Counted from the stretch's first letter, positions 1-9,232 are shown. The stretch: 64,000 nt of DNA from Streptomyces atratus (GCF_014648655.1 NZ_BMRN01000030.1:26695-90694); one strand, 5' to 3'. The notes: a model not told the origin generated them from the sequence alone. Numbers and translations are program-made.

Positions 1-2
1 TC

Positions 3-449
3 ACGGGCTATCTCTCCTGGTTCCGCAGCACTCTGTTGCACAAGTGCGCCGGCCTGAACGGGGCGCAGCTCGCCGAACAGACGGTATCGCCGTCGAATCT
101 CACACTTCTCGGGCTGATCCGCCACATGGCGAAAGTCGAACGCGTCTGGTTCCGGCAGCGGTTCGCCGGTCAGATGCTCGACCCCATGTACGACCCCGAG
201 AAGGGCAAGGACGCGGACTTCGAGGACCTGGACCCGGCCCGCGCCGCCGAGGACTACGCGCGCCTCGTCGAGGAATGCCGACTGGCGGACGAGATCGTTG
301 CCGATGCCTCGTTGGACGACACCTTCACCCATGCCGACGAGGTGTACTCACTGCGCATGGTCCACGTCCACATGATCTCGGAGTACGCGCGCCACATCGG
401 CCACGCCGACCTGTTGCGCGAGCGGATCGACGGTGTGACGGGGTGGTGA
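3..449 (+). CDS. DinB-like / DUF664 protein, 5' end outside window
   Basis: The reading frame is open from the first full codon of the window, so the true start lies upstream and only the last ~148 residues are seen. The protein resembles the DUF664 branch of the DinB/YfiT four-helix-bundle superfamily, which includes mycothiol-dependent enzymes of actinobacteria. Supporting features are LIRHMAKVERVWF in the second helix and the closing helix with HMISEYARHIGHADLLRERIDG, which carries the His residues that usually bind metal. The family role is metal-dependent transfer of mycothiol or detoxification; the substrate cannot be read from sequence. The C-terminus looks complete (GVTGW then TGA). 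Confidence 0.8.
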   Translation, partial: TGYLSWFRSTLLHKCAGLNGAQLAEQTVSPSNLTLLGLIRHMAKVERVWFRQRFAGQMLDPMYDPEKGKDADFEDLDPARAAEDYARLVEECRLADEIVADASLDDTFTHADEVYSLRMVHVHMISEYARHIGHADLLRERIDGVTGW

Positions 450-483
450 TGCGCCACTGAGAGAGGCTCGGTCCGGTAGCTGC

Positions 484-1167
484 TCAGACGGCGGGGCAGT
501 CCGGCCCGGGGTCGGTGGTGCACGGTCCCGGTGCCGGGTCGAGCAGGGCGATGTCCGCAGCGAGAGCGGCGAAACGATCCGTAACGACTCCGGCCGCCGC
601 CACGCGACGACGCAGGGCGGCCGCCGGCGCCGAGGAGGCGTCGGCCGCGGCGGACAGTCCGACGGGGGTCAGTGCGGCATAGGTCACTCTGCGGTCGGAG
701 CACGAGGCCCGTCGCTCCAGCAGGCCCGCCTCGCAGAGCCGGTCGACGACCTTGGTGGTCCCGGCGGTGGAGAACCCCATCAGCTGAGACAGCTGGTTCA
801 TCGGGGCGGCGTGCTCCGGCACCGTCAGGACGACGGTCGCGAGGAACGCCTTGCTGACGCTGCCGATCCGGACCCGGTCGCCGGGCCGGATGGTTTGTCC
901 GCTGCGCTGGTCGGCGACCCCAGAAGTGCCGTCCCGGCTTCCACGTGTGCCGCCGACACGCGGCTGGGCGCCGGTCGCCGAGGGACGTCGCAGGTCGTCG
1001 ATGGCGGCCTTGCCGGGCGCGGGGCGACAAGGGCGGGAGAACGCTGGGCGATGCGGCAGCTGTTGCCGGGCTGCCCCTTCACCACATGGATCGCCGTCTC
1101 GGAGGTGCCGCGCTTCCGGCACGGCGAGGCCGGAGAATGCGCCGTCCACCGACGTAACGACGGGCAA
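484..1167 (-). pseudogene. Chimeric remnant: serine hydrolase N-part fused to MarR C-part
   Basis: One open frame of 227 codons, but its two halves belong to unrelated families. Codons of roughly residues 75-112 match the beta-lactamase / D-Ala-D-Ala carboxypeptidase class C fold around the catalytic S-x-x-K (RIGSVSKAFLATVVL). Immediately afterwards the protein turns into the winged helix and C-terminus of a MarR regulator (QLSQLMGFSTAGTTKVVDRL, then LLERRASCSDRRVTYAALT). The first ~70 residues look like no known domain. An internal deletion that joined the 5' part of a serine hydrolase gene to the 3' part of a marR gene explains this best. Neither half is complete (no Y-x-N or K-T-G hydrolase motifs, no MarR first helices), so a function is unlikely. 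Confidence 0.6.
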
Positions 1168-1197
1168 GCGGTGGGATCGGAACAGCCTGGCTACCGG

Positions 1198-1776
1198 CTA
1201 GGCACCGTCGCTCTCTACCGCAACAGCCTGCCGTCGGCGCAGGAGGGCAGCGATCCGGAGGCACCAGTCTCTGTTCTCCTCCTCAAAGGCGAGGCCCCGC
1301 AGACAGGTCAGATACGGTCCGATTCGCTCGCCCCTGAGCAGAAACTCGTCCTCGTCCATCTCTCCGCGTAGTTGCCGCAGCAGGTTGCCGAAGAGCTCGA
1401 TCTTGGCCGAGGCGGCGGCCGCCCGTTCGTCCAGCTGATCGATGACCGGACCGCTTCCGATGCGATCGGAAGCCTGGACCTTGACGACCAGGTCGTCGCG
1501 GATGAACCCCGGCTTCGCACTGGCTGCGGCGAATTGCTCCAGCTCGGCAATCCCGGCGTCGGTGACATGGAACAGCCGCTTGTTGGGTCGGGTCTCCTGT
1601 ACCACCTGCCGACCCGCGACCAGCCCGCCCTTCTCCAGCTTGGCCAGTTCGGCGTACAGCTGCTGAGGCAGTGCGTGCCAGAAGTTCGCCACGCCGACAT
1701 CGAACGCCTTGGCCAGCTGATACCCGCTGTACTCCCCGTCCAGCAGTGCCGCCAGCACCGCATGCCGCAAGGCCAT
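1198..1776 (-). CDS. PadR family transcriptional regulator
   Basis: 192 aa, full length for PadR subfamily 1. The N-terminal winged helix (residues ~1-85) begins MALRHAVLAALLDGEYSGYQLAK and continues with WHALPQQLYAELAKLEKGGLV and the wing strand FHVTDAGIAEL. The C-terminal ~90 residues are a Vir_act_alpha_C-type helical dimerisation domain with repeated acidic/Leu heptads. PadR proteins are usually ligand-released repressors of a neighbouring gene. It is divergent from the NTF2-like gene at 1861, with 84 bp between start codons that contain a palindromic operator candidate (1817-1852). Auto-repression plus repression of the neighbour is therefore inferred. Confidence 0.88.
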   Translation of the reverse strand: MALRHAVLAALLDGEYSGYQLAKAFDVGVANFWHALPQQLYAELAKLEKGGLVAGRQVVQETRPNKRLFHVTDAGIAELEQFAAASAKPGFIRDDLVVKVQASDRIGSGPVIDQLDERAAAASAKIELFGNLLRQLRGEMDEDEFLLRGERIGPYLTCLRGLAFEEENRDWCLRIAALLRRRQAVAVESDGA

Positions 1777-1816
1777 GGCCCCGACCCCCTTCCCTTTCGC
1801 TTACTGCCCCTTCATG

Positions 1817-1852
1817 ATACTCATTAAAGTGAGTAGTCAGATTTTTGAGTAT
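1817..1852. promoter_or_regulatory. Probable PadR operator between divergent genes
   Basis: TACTCA (1818-1823) and TGAGTA (1830-1835) form a perfect 6-bp inverted repeat with a 6-bp AT-rich spacer. A further half site TGAGTA lies at 1846-1851, and ATACTC (1817-1822) pairs also with GAGTAT (1847-1852). The stretch is clearly AT-richer than its surroundings and sits just upstream of both starts. Palindromes of this general ATACT-AGTAT type are typical for PadR repressors. The link to the adjacent PadR is inferred. Confidence 0.6.
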
Positions 1853-1860
1853 GGAGACTG

Positions 1861-2301
1861 ATGATGTCTGCCGAGACCGCGGACCGTTTCCGCGTCGCCG
1901 TCGAGAAGCGCGATCTTGCGGCACTGGACGGCCTGTTCACCGAGGACGTTCGCCTCTGCAGCCCGGTGAAGTTCACTCCGTTCGAGGGGCGGCCCATGGT
2001 GCTTGGGCTGTTCGGGGTCCTGCTGCGTACGTTCGAGGAATTCCGCTACATCGGCCGATTCGACGGATCGGCCGAGACCAGCACGGACGGGGTACAGGCC
2101 CCGTCCGAGATTCTGCTCTTCCGGGCGAATGTGAACGGCAAGCAGATCCATGGCATCGACCTGCTGCAGTTCGACGAGGCGGGCCTGATCAAGGAGTTCA
2201 CGGTGATGGTCCGCCCGCAGTCCGCGGTGCAGGCCCTGGGTGCGGCGGTCCTGGAGGGTCTGGTCGCGGACGGCCTCGTCCCGGCTCCGGACGCAGGCTG
2301 A
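1861..2301 (+). CDS. SnoaL / NTF2-like protein
   Basis: 146 aa, the usual length for a single cone-shaped NTF2-like domain. The opening helix (ETADRFRVAVEKRDLAALDGLFTED) and following strands with VRLCSPVKFTPFEGRPMV fit the SnoaL-like fold. Members are small-molecule-binding isomerases/cyclases or orphan stress proteins; no catalytic residue identifies a substrate. The start ATG at 1861 is preceded by GGAG with 4-5 nt spacing. It is divergent from a PadR regulator and probably controlled by it through the intervening palindrome. A role in handling the PadR ligand is possible but not shown. Confidence 0.8.
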   Translation: MMSAETADRFRVAVEKRDLAALDGLFTEDVRLCSPVKFTPFEGRPMVLGLFGVLLRTFEEFRYIGRFDGSAETSTDGVQAPSEILLFRANVNGKQIHGIDLLQFDEAGLIKEFTVMVRPQSAVQALGAAVLEGLVADGLVPAPDAG

Positions 2302-2429
2302 ATCGCGCCACAACGGTGGGAAGCGGTGCCCGACGGGGTGCGCGCACATTCCCGCGAGAGCGGCCCCTTCCCGTCGTCTGCCGCCCTTTCCTGCCGCCAC
2401 CCGTCGACTGTCCCTGCCTGGTCGGTTCG

Positions 2430-2897
2430 TCAGAGGGCGAGATCGCTCAGTCCGGGGTGGCCGCTGGGCCGGCGTCCCAGCGGCCAGTGGTACTTCCTGT
2501 CGGATTCCCGGATCGGTACGTCGTTGATGGACGCGTGCCGGGCGCTCATGAGCCCGTTCGAGTCGAACTCCCAGTTCTCGTTGCCGTACGAGCGGTACCA
2601 GTTGCCCGAGTCGTCATGACTCTCGTACGCGAACCGCACCGCGATCCGGTTGCCGTCGAATGCCCAGAGCTCCTTGATGAGCCGGTAGTCGAGCTCCCTG
2701 GTCCATTTCCGGGTCAGGAAGGCGACGATTTCGTCGCGCCCTGTAACCCATTCGGCGCGATTTCGCCACCGGGAGTCCTCGGTGTAGGCGAGTGCCACCT
2801 TCTCGGGCGTCCTGGAATTCCAGGCGTCCTCGGCCAGCCTGACCTTCTCGATCGCCGACTCGCGCGTGAACGGCGGAACAGGGGGACGTGCGGTCAC
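2430..2897 (-). CDS. DUF1348 (NTF2-like superfamily) protein
   Basis: 155 aa from a GTG start at 2897, chosen because AGGAG lies about 6 nt upstream and family similarity starts there (PPVPPFTRESAIEKVRLAEDAWNSR). The signature segments of DUF1348 are all present: TEDSRWRNRAEWVTGRDEI, FLTRKWTRELDYRLIKELW, NRIAVRFAYESHDDSGNW and RSYGNENWEFDSNGLM. The family belongs to the SnoaL/NTF2 superfamily and has no established function. A longer in-frame extension to 3236 has no family support. It stands alone, facing the end of the 1861 gene. Confidence 0.88.
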   Translation of the reverse strand: MTARPPVPPFTRESAIEKVRLAEDAWNSRTPEKVALAYTEDSRWRNRAEWVTGRDEIVAFLTRKWTRELDYRLIKELWAFDGNRIAVRFAYESHDDSGNWYRSYGNENWEFDSNGLMSARHASINDVPIRESDRKYHWPLGRRPSGHPGLSDLAL

Positions 2898-3210
2898 GAT
2901 CTCTCCTATCGCATGTGATCTCGGCGTGAACCCCGAGGGTATGGCCAGTTGGGCCCGGTGAGGGCTGACCGGAAGTCGCTTGTGTCGCCACCTCCGGACG
3001 AAGTCGGTGCCCTTGACGTGGGTGCGTCGGCGGGTATGGTCCAGTCCAAGTGCTCGCCTTCCGGATGCCTGCAAGGGCATACGCGATGGTGGATCTTTCC
3101 GCGCCCTTCGCGCCTCTTGGCCCTCGCACTGGAGAGGCCGGCCTGTCACTGCCGGGCCCCCACAGCCCGACCGTGTGCGGCGACGCCTCATGTGAAGGAG
3201 AAGCACGCAC

Positions 3211-3719
3211 GCGAAAAGGAGGACGGCCGCAGCCATCGGTGCCCTGCTCGCACCCGTACTGGCCCTGAGCCTTCCGGCCGGTTCCGCCGAAGCCCACGGA
3301 TATATTTCGTCACCTCCCAGCAGCCGGGCTCAGTGTGCCGCCGGGACTGTGAACTGCGGTGAAATCAAGTACGAGCCGCAGAGCGTGGAAGGTCCCAAGG
3401 GGCTGACCAACTGCAGCGGTGGCAACAGCCGGTTCGCCGAACTCGACGACGACTCCAAGGGGTGGAAGGACACCCCCGTGAGCCGGACCACTCCTTCCCC
3501 TGGTTCCTGACAGCCCGGCATGCCACGAGCACATGGCAGTACTTCGCCAGTGGCCAGAAGATCGCCGAATTCGACGACAACGGTGCGCAGCCCGGTGCCA
3601 CAGTCACCCACCAGGTGAACTTCGGTGGCCTGACGGGAAAGCAGAAGGTCCTCGCGGTCTGGAACATCGCGGACACCGCCAACGCTTTCTACGCATGCAT
3701 CGATGTGAACGCCCGCTGA
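3211..3719 (+). pseudogene. AA10 lytic polysaccharide monooxygenase (chitin-binding), broken
   Basis: Two frames together give most of an AA10 enzyme. Frame one (to the stop at 3508) encodes a Sec signal region (IGALLAPVLALSLPAGSAEA) and the mature N-terminus with the copper-binding His1 (HGYISSPPSSRAQC, His codon 3295). Frame two (to 3719) continues with LTARHATSTWQYFASGQ, carrying the second brace histidine, and ends with WNIADTANAFYACIDV. A one-base loss near 3490-3500 separates them. In addition, frame one has no ATG/GTG/TTG between the in-frame TGA at 3193 and the signal peptide, so the start is lost too. Intact relatives oxidatively cleave chitin or cellulose outside the cell. Two lesions make it a clear pseudogene unless they are sequencing errors. 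Confidence 0.8.
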
Positions 3720-4855
3720 CCGACGGGCCCGGCCCGGCGCCCTCTCCAGGGGGCGGCGTCGGGCGCCCCGCTTTCGGCGGGAGGCCCTCTCCTGAAATTT
3801 CGCCGTGTCGAAGACCGAGGCGTCCCGCAAGGCCGTTTCCTCCGGCGCCCGTGACCGCCGGCGAGGGTGCTGTTCCGGCTGATGGGGGACACCGGCACTG
3901 CACAGACGGCGCGGCACCCGGTGAGAGGAACGACCGGTTGCTTGCCGGCCTGTACGTGGCCTCCGGCAGCGGACCGCCGGCGGAGGTGGCCCCACTGCTG
4001 GCCGCGTTCGACGGGCGTCGCGTCGTATCTCCGAGCCGGTTCAGCCTCTGTGTCGGGCCCGGTCCGTATCTCGGGCACGCGATGGAGGATGCCCTGCAGC
4101 GCGCCCGGAAGGCCTGTCGCCCGGACGTGGTTGAGTTCGACGATGACGAAGAGGGGCAGGGGCGGCCCGCGCCCGGCACTCATCAGCCGTCACGCGGCCT
4201 TGCCCAGCAGGTCATTGTTCGCCTGGGGCAACGATGTCTTGGCGCTCCCGGTGGAGCCGGCTGCGCCCGGCGTCGTCGAGGATCCGGTGCTCACCGTGCG
4301 GGACTGACGCGGACAGCTTCGCGTGCAGGTGGTCTTGGCTTCGTTGGTCCTGGGCAGTGTCTGTGCGGACCACGGTTGGGCCTGGGTGTCGTCGTGCCTC
4401 AGGGTGGTGAGCACGATCGGTGGTCACATCCGGGAAGCCCGGAGCCGCGCCACACGATGCCCCTCCGCCTTGACCGGCTGCGCGCCGGGGTCGACAACGG
4501 CTCTGCGGACGGCTACTGCAGGTCAGGGTGGGTGGGGCCATGAATGACGGGCATTCAGGACGACGGCATGAACCTCCGTCCCGGGCTGTGTCAACAGCGA
4601 CACGCTGTCCCTAAAGGGTGAGCGGGCATCAGTAAGTCGCCCGGACAGGCTAACGGCATATCAACTGACCCATAAATATGGGTAATTGATGTTCGTCAGA
4701 TTAAATGGAAATAGCATATGGGTGTCCCATGTACCCCGATTGGCGCCCCGGCCCAACTCTTTCCAACGTGTCCGAAATGACAGCTATGGGGGTCATTAGT
4801 ACGTTCAATCACGGGCCAGCTACTCAGCCGGCCTCTCTGAGACAGGAGAAGTGAC
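3720..4855. other. Long stretch without a recognisable gene
   Basis: About 1.1 kb. Several overlapping open frames exist on both strands, but none has a recognisable domain or a convincing start. The last 250 bp (about 4600-4800) turn markedly AT-rich and probably hold the promoter and untranslated leader of the secreted-protein gene at 4856. The rest may be decayed coding sequence; nothing can be assigned. Confidence 0.4.
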
Positions 4856-5476
4856 ATGGTTACGCGTTCCACCGTCGTTACCGCCGCACTCGCGGCTGCC
4901 GCGGCCCTGGCCGCCACCGGCATCACCTACGCCTCGGCCGCCTCCTCCGAGCCGGCCCAGGCAGCCCCGGTCGTCCAGCAGGCCTCCGCCCCCATGTCGG
5001 CCCTCAACGGCGGCGACGCCGGCAACGGCAATTCGGGCAAGGGCAATGAGGGCAAGGGCAACGAGGGCAAGGGTGGCGGCTACGAGAACAAGGGTGGCGG
5101 CAACGAGAACAGGGGCCACCGGGAGCACTTCAGGGGCCGTATCCAGATCAACGAGCGCACGTACTCCGCCGAAGGCGGCGGCTGCGTCACGGTGGTCAGC
5201 GGTCTCGGTTCCAAGACCCTCAACATCCGCAACGAAAGCCGTCGGACCGTCGAGGTCTTCCGTGGCGCGACCTGCGACAACGGCGCCCCGCTGGCGACCG
5301 TCGGTCCCTGGAGCTCCAGCGACGGCGTCCACCCGGGCCGTGTCAAGGGTGGCGTGAAGGTCCGCAACGGAGTGGTCGGCAGCTTCCGGGTGATCGAGCG
5401 CCACCACGACGGTGGCGGCTACGGCGGCGACGACCGCGGCGGCGACTTCGGCGGCGACTACGGCGACGACTACTGA
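4856..5476 (+). CDS. Small secreted protein with Gly/Asn/Lys and Gly/Asp-rich tracts
   Basis: 206 aa. ATG at 4856 is preceded by an AGGAG ribosome site, 6-7 nt spacing. Residues 1-30 are a Sec signal peptide (hydrophobic Ala-rich core, ending ITYASAASS). Residues ~55-85 hold a low-complexity tract built on GNEGKG units. A compact middle section (~90-175) contains two Cys (GGGCVTVV and GATCDNGAP), which may form a disulphide and look like a small beta domain. The tail is His/Gly/Asp-rich (RHHDGGGYGGDDRGGDFGGDY). No known family is recognised. Extracellular location is clear; function is unknown. A strong hairpin terminator follows at 5559. Confidence 0.8.
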   Translation: MVTRSTVVTAALAAAAALAATGITYASAASSEPAQAAPVVQQASAPMSALNGGDAGNGNSGKGNEGKGNEGKGGGYENKGGGNENRGHREHFRGRIQINERTYSAEGGGCVTVVSGLGSKTLNIRNESRRTVEVFRGATCDNGAPLATVGPWSSSDGVHPGRVKGGVKVRNGVVGSFRVIERHHDGGGYGGDDRGGDFGGDYGDDY

Positions 5477-5558
5477 GAGCGGTGATCGAGCACCATCACG
5501 GTGGCCGGTAACCGAGCACCACTAACAAGGCCGGTGATCGATTCACCCGCCTGACACA

Positions 5559-5591
5559 GAACCCCGGCCCGCCGGAATCGGGCCGGGGTTC
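5559..5591 (+). terminator. Hairpin terminator after secreted-protein gene
   Basis: Perfect 13-bp inverted repeat (5559-5571 with 5579-5591) around a 7-nt loop, GC-rich stem, about 80 nt after the stop at 5476. There is no long U-tract, as is usual in Streptomyces terminators. Confidence 0.75.
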
Positions 5592-5998
5592 CAGTCTGAA
5601 TACCTCTGCCACGCCATACTAGAGCCGGAGAGCGAGACGCTGCCAGCCCAGCCGGAACAGCCGCGCAGCGTACACGGTCTTTCCCGCCGTCGGGACGCTG
5701 CGACCAGGCGGCACGACATGGCACCGGCGCGGCAGACGCCGCCCGCGTCCCGGGCATGCAGGTACCCGCCCAAGCGGTATGTACAGGGCCCCGATCGCTT
5801 TTCCCCCCGCGGACGAGCAGAGCGTTGCAGCGGCCCTTCCGAGTTCGCAGATGGCTCCCCCTGCTTCAGTACGCGGAGCACATGGTGGGCAGACAGTTGC
5901 TGGTGCCGGATGAGCCGGGCAGGCCGGTGGTGCCGCCGACCCATGTGATACGACCGGCCGCCGTCCCCACACAGCCTGCGACGTCGCGCATGCCGTCG
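5592..5998. other. Intergenic, no gene seen
   Basis: About 400 bp between the terminator and the end of the convergent GPP34 gene. Short open frames are present on both strands but have no domain similarity or ribosome site. Confidence 0.4.
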
Positions 5999-6607
5999 TC
6001 ATTCGCCTCGCCAGACGTTGTCGAAGGCCGCCTCGTCGATGGCTCGCCGTTGCCGTTGGAACTCCAGATCCCTCAACGCGTCACCAACGGCGGCGAGTAC
6101 CGTCGCCACCGCGTCGTCGGGCACGCTCGGAGAGTCGCCAATTGGCTTGTCACGGATTCCGACGGCCGCCGCAAGGGCGGCGAGTACGGGCTCATCCGAT
6201 GTCCAGCGGTCAGCCGCCGCTCGGCGAGCGGGTGAATCGACCAACACCAGCTGACTGGCTACGGAGGGCATCCAGCGGGGGCGGCGTTGCCGAGTGAGCA
6301 GTCCTTCCGCCTCGAGGGCGTCCAGATAGGCCGTGGACAGACCGCGGCCTCTGCGCCACAGCCAGTCTTCGAGCGACTCGTACGGCGCTTGTCGGACGAG
6401 CGACGACGCGGCCTCATCCAACAGGCGATCAGCCATGGCCGGCGGGTGGCTCGGCACGATCTGATCGCCGTCCAGTCTGACGGCCTGGGCGCTCAGGAGA
6501 TCGATCACCTCGGCTCCCGCGAGCGCAAGCGACAGATCGCCGCGCGCCAGATGACGACTCGCCGCCATGTCCATGGCGGCGATCAACAGGTCCCGCGGTG
6601 TGGTCAT
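5999..6607 (-). CDS. GPP34 (GOLPH3-like) family protein
   Basis: 202 aa from ATG at 6607 (GGAG 6 nt upstream). The sequence follows the actinobacterial GPP34 pattern: TPRDLLIAAMDMA at the start, GDLSLALAGAEVIDLL, then WRRGRGLSTAYLDALEAEGLLTRQ with the basic patch, and a C-terminal helix pair EPVLAALAAAVGI and DAVATVLAAVGDALRDLEF. Eukaryotic GOLPH3 binds phosphatidylinositol-4-phosphate; the numerous streptomycete paralogues have no assigned role. An open extension upstream to 6991 has no family similarity and is not used. Confidence 0.88.
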   Translation of the reverse strand: MTTPRDLLIAAMDMAASRHLARGDLSLALAGAEVIDLLSAQAVRLDGDQIVPSHPPAMADRLLDEAASSLVRQAPYESLEDWLWRRGRGLSTAYLDALEAEGLLTRQRRPRWMPSVASQLVLVDSPARRAAADRWTSDEPVLAALAAAVGIRDKPIGDSPSVPDDAVATVLAAVGDALRDLEFQRQRRAIDEAAFDNVWRGE

Positions 6608-7294
6608 GAATGGCTCCGTGTCAGGGGCATGAGGAGTGTTGCGTCGCTCAGTAGCCGGTCCGGCGCCCGGCGTGACGCCGAACGTCGAGGTCAGATGCGG
6701 ATGCAAGATGTCGATGGCCGCCGCGATCGCTGCGGGGATTTGCTGCATGTAGCGGGCAGGCGTGAAATCCGGCCGCCCGACGCCGTCCACCAGCTTACGG
6801 AGCACGGACGGCGGCTGCATCCCGCGCCGATGGCCCGGCCCGCTGGGGGAGCGCATATCCAGGCACAGGCCGGTGTCGGCAAGAGGCCCGACGCTCATGC
6901 TCTTGTCGACAGTCGCCCCGTACGGGTGCGTGGAGACAGTGATACTGAGCTCCAGAGGCTGTGCCCGGAACCTGGAAGCGGGCGACCTCATGGGCCCACG
7001 CCTCCGCGTACCCGGGGCGTCCTTGCATGTCTGGTAGCCCGAGCGCAGTTGCTTCTCAGGCCGGGCGAGCCGGGCGTGTGACCGGCTATGCTCACGTTGC
7101 GACGGCCTCTTCTGCTCCAGTCATCGCCGCTCGTCGGCAGATCCCGGGGGCAGAGGGAAGAACTCGTCGATCGTCGAGTCCTGCGTCGGCTTCGGAACGA
7201 GGGCGGCCGCATAGCTGCCCTGGGCTCGTTCGCCCCGGCCCAGTCTGCGATGCCAGGGGGACGCGCCCCACGTGTACTTGTCCTGACGGGTCCG
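6608..7294. other. Long stretch without a recognisable gene
   Basis: Nearly 700 bp upstream of the GPP34 gene. The minus-strand frame that extends GPP34 upstream remains open to 6991 and includes a hydrophobic AAIAAAIDIL segment, but no family or ribosome site supports it. Some of it must be the promoter of the 5999-6607 gene. Confidence 0.35.
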
Positions 7295-8182
7295 TCAATG
7301 ACTGGTTTGTTGGAGGTTTCGCAAGTTCGCGGGCAGGGCGACATCAGAGGATGCTCGTGGGAGCCTGCCCTGGAGGCCGGCAGCAATCTTTCGGATTGCG
7401 GCGAGGCGCGCGAACAGTGCATCTCCGGGGCAGTTGGTGGCATAGCCGTCGCGATGGCCGGAGATGGCGTCGAATTCTGCCGAAGCTCCCTTGGTGTAGC
7501 GGCTCTTGTCGTTCGTGGACGTGAGCTGCACCTTGTCGGTGGGGTGGATGCCGTTCAAGCCGAGCTTCCAGGCGGCGAGGGCAGCGATCGCGTGCTCCAT
7601 GGCTGCCGGTACGGGAGTGCCTCGTCCGAAAGTGCCGATCGCCGCAATCCCCGTGGTGCCCTGGTTGAACCCGAGGGTGTGGGAGCCGACGACGGGGCGG
7701 TCGGTCCCGCCGGCGCGGCCTTCGTAGATGGTGCCGCATTTGTCGACGAGGAAGTTGTAGCCGAGGTCTCCCCATCTCTGGTCACGGGTCTGGCCCGTAT
7801 ACAGATTGCGCAGGGTACGCGGGACGTCGGCGCAGTCGTAGCCGTTGGGGGTGTCGGTGTGATGGATGAACACCGCCGTCACCCTTTGCGCGTAGTGGGC
7901 ATGTGGGTCGCGTTTGGTCTCGTCGGCCCGCCACTGCGTACGCAATACGATGGCGGGCCGAGGCGCCGCACGGGGGAAAGCCACTGACCTCGCTCCGAGG
8001 GCCGGGAACGGCAGCGCGGAATCGACAGCCGACTCCGGAACCACTTCGGCCCGCCATACGGCAAGGGGGCCTTCCGGTGTTGTACCGCCGACGGCACGGG
8101 CCGTCGACACTCCGGGTGGTGCCGCCATGAGGGGAACGGCCACAAGGGCCGTGACCCACAGCGCTATCCGGTACAGACGCAC
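7295..8182 (-). CDS. Secreted peptidoglycan recognition protein / N-acetylmuramoyl-L-alanine amidase
   Basis: 295 aa. An N-terminal signal peptide (RIALWVTALVAVPLMAAPPG) is followed by a spacer and a PGRP/amidase_2 domain from about residue 80. Zinc ligands are visible: His in TAVFIHHTDTPN, His in ISGHRDGY and Cys in ATNCPGDALF. The PGRP signature WGDLGYNFLVDKCGTIYEGR and the strand VVGSHTLGFNQGTTGIAAIG are intact. The enzyme should cleave the amide bond between N-acetylmuramic acid and L-alanine outside the membrane. Streptomyces encode many such proteins. It is monocistronic, with no linked partner. Confidence 0.92.
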   Translation of the reverse strand: MRLYRIALWVTALVAVPLMAAPPGVSTARAVGGTTPEGPLAVWRAEVVPESAVDSALPFPALGARSVAFPRAAPRPAIVLRTQWRADETKRDPHAHYAQRVTAVFIHHTDTPNGYDCADVPRTLRNLYTGQTRDQRWGDLGYNFLVDKCGTIYEGRAGGTDRPVVGSHTLGFNQGTTGIAAIGTFGRGTPVPAAMEHAIAALAAWKLGLNGIHPTDKVQLTSTNDKSRYTKGASAEFDAISGHRDGYATNCPGDALFARLAAIRKIAAGLQGRLPRASSDVALPANLRNLQQTSH

Positions 8183-8770
8183 GGGAAAACCTTCTTTAGT
8201 CTTTCGCCGAGGGGCCGGCGGGAACGCGTATGCCCACAGCTTCGTGGCGGGAGGTTCGCTGCGCGCCCCGGGTTAGTGCAGACAGGCGAGCGTGCCGGTA
8301 CCCCTGCCGACTGCCGCAGGGGTATGTGGGTGAGAGTTTCCCCCATCAGGGTGAGGTGCGCGATGGCGAGTCGAGGCACGCACAGCCACCCCTGCCGAGT
8401 GGGCCGACCGGGTGCCTTCCCGGCACCTGGCCGAATTCGCCCGTGGCTGCGGATGCGACGTCGACCGGCCGTTCCGGCGGAAAACCGAAACTCGCTGCCG
8501 CCGAGCTCCGGCGCCTGGCGGATGCCACCAGGCGCTGCAGCCCGTGACTGCTGGGCAAGCCCCTTTCGCATGACGGCAGCCCGCCGCCCGCAGCCCGCGC
8601 CCCAGCACCTCGCTGACTCGCATCGGCCGATGACTCGCCGCTTGCGGGGAGCCGGGCTGCCCGTGAAAGGCCGCGACCGGCGATGGCAACCCGGCCCGGC
8701 AAGGCAGCCGACAACGAGATCGCTCATGCTGCGGCAGGACGGAACGCCCAGGGCAGTTACGGGACAACCC
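8183..8770. other. Stretch without a recognisable gene
   Basis: About 590 bp between the amidase promoter side and the DUF5988 stop. The open frames on both strands show no recognisable domain. Confidence 0.35.
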
Positions 8771-8977
8771 TCACCCTGGGACTTCCGTGCGCTCCCACCA
8801 TTCGTAGACAGGAAATTGGCCTTCGTCGGTTTCCTGGTGACGTGTCGTCGCCTTGAAGTGCTCGTATCCACCACGGAACGGGATCTTGAGGTCGACGCCG
8901 GGCGTAGTGATGGAAACGATCCGCTCAGGGAGATCGTCGGGGCCGCCCTCAAGGACTGCTTTCATCGTGTTGGTCAT
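8771..8977 (-). CDS. DUF5988 family protein
   Basis: 68 aa, typical DUF5988 length. The conserved blocks are visible: MKAVLEGGPDDLPERI near the start, IPFRGGYEHFK in the centre and FPVYEWWERTEV at the end. ATG 8977 is preceded by an AGGGGAAA-like site. The family is restricted to actinobacteria, often near secondary-metabolite genes, and has no known biochemical role. Here no biosynthetic cluster is attached. Confidence 0.8.
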   Translation of the reverse strand: MTNTMKAVLEGGPDDLPERIVSITTPGVDLKIPFRGGYEHFKATTRHQETDEGQFPVYEWWERTEVPG

Positions 8978-9232
8978 GGCGAAAGTTTCCCCTGAGGGTG
9001 GTCCGGCTTCTCCATGACGCGCCGAAGTGCTCGCCGCCGTGTGCCCTGCTGCCATCCCAGCAGCACGCCCGTGATTTCCGGCAATCACTCGATGCAGGAC
9101 ACCCGTCCAAGGAGGCATGGAGACCGATGGACCGAACCCCGCGGCGCTCGCGAAGCTGCGGTACGCGCTCTGTGCCGGAGCTCTCCGGGATCGGGCACCC
9201 CGCGCCCGGTTCGGCGCTCCTACGTCGCCCCG

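Noticed and set aside
2898..3236. N-terminal extension of the DUF1348 protein
   Set aside because: It has no family similarity and the GTG at 2897 has a good ribosome site.
3867..4543. Possible genes in the 3.7-4.5 kb interval on either strand
   Set aside because: All frames overlap each other, none has a ribosome site or recognisable domain.
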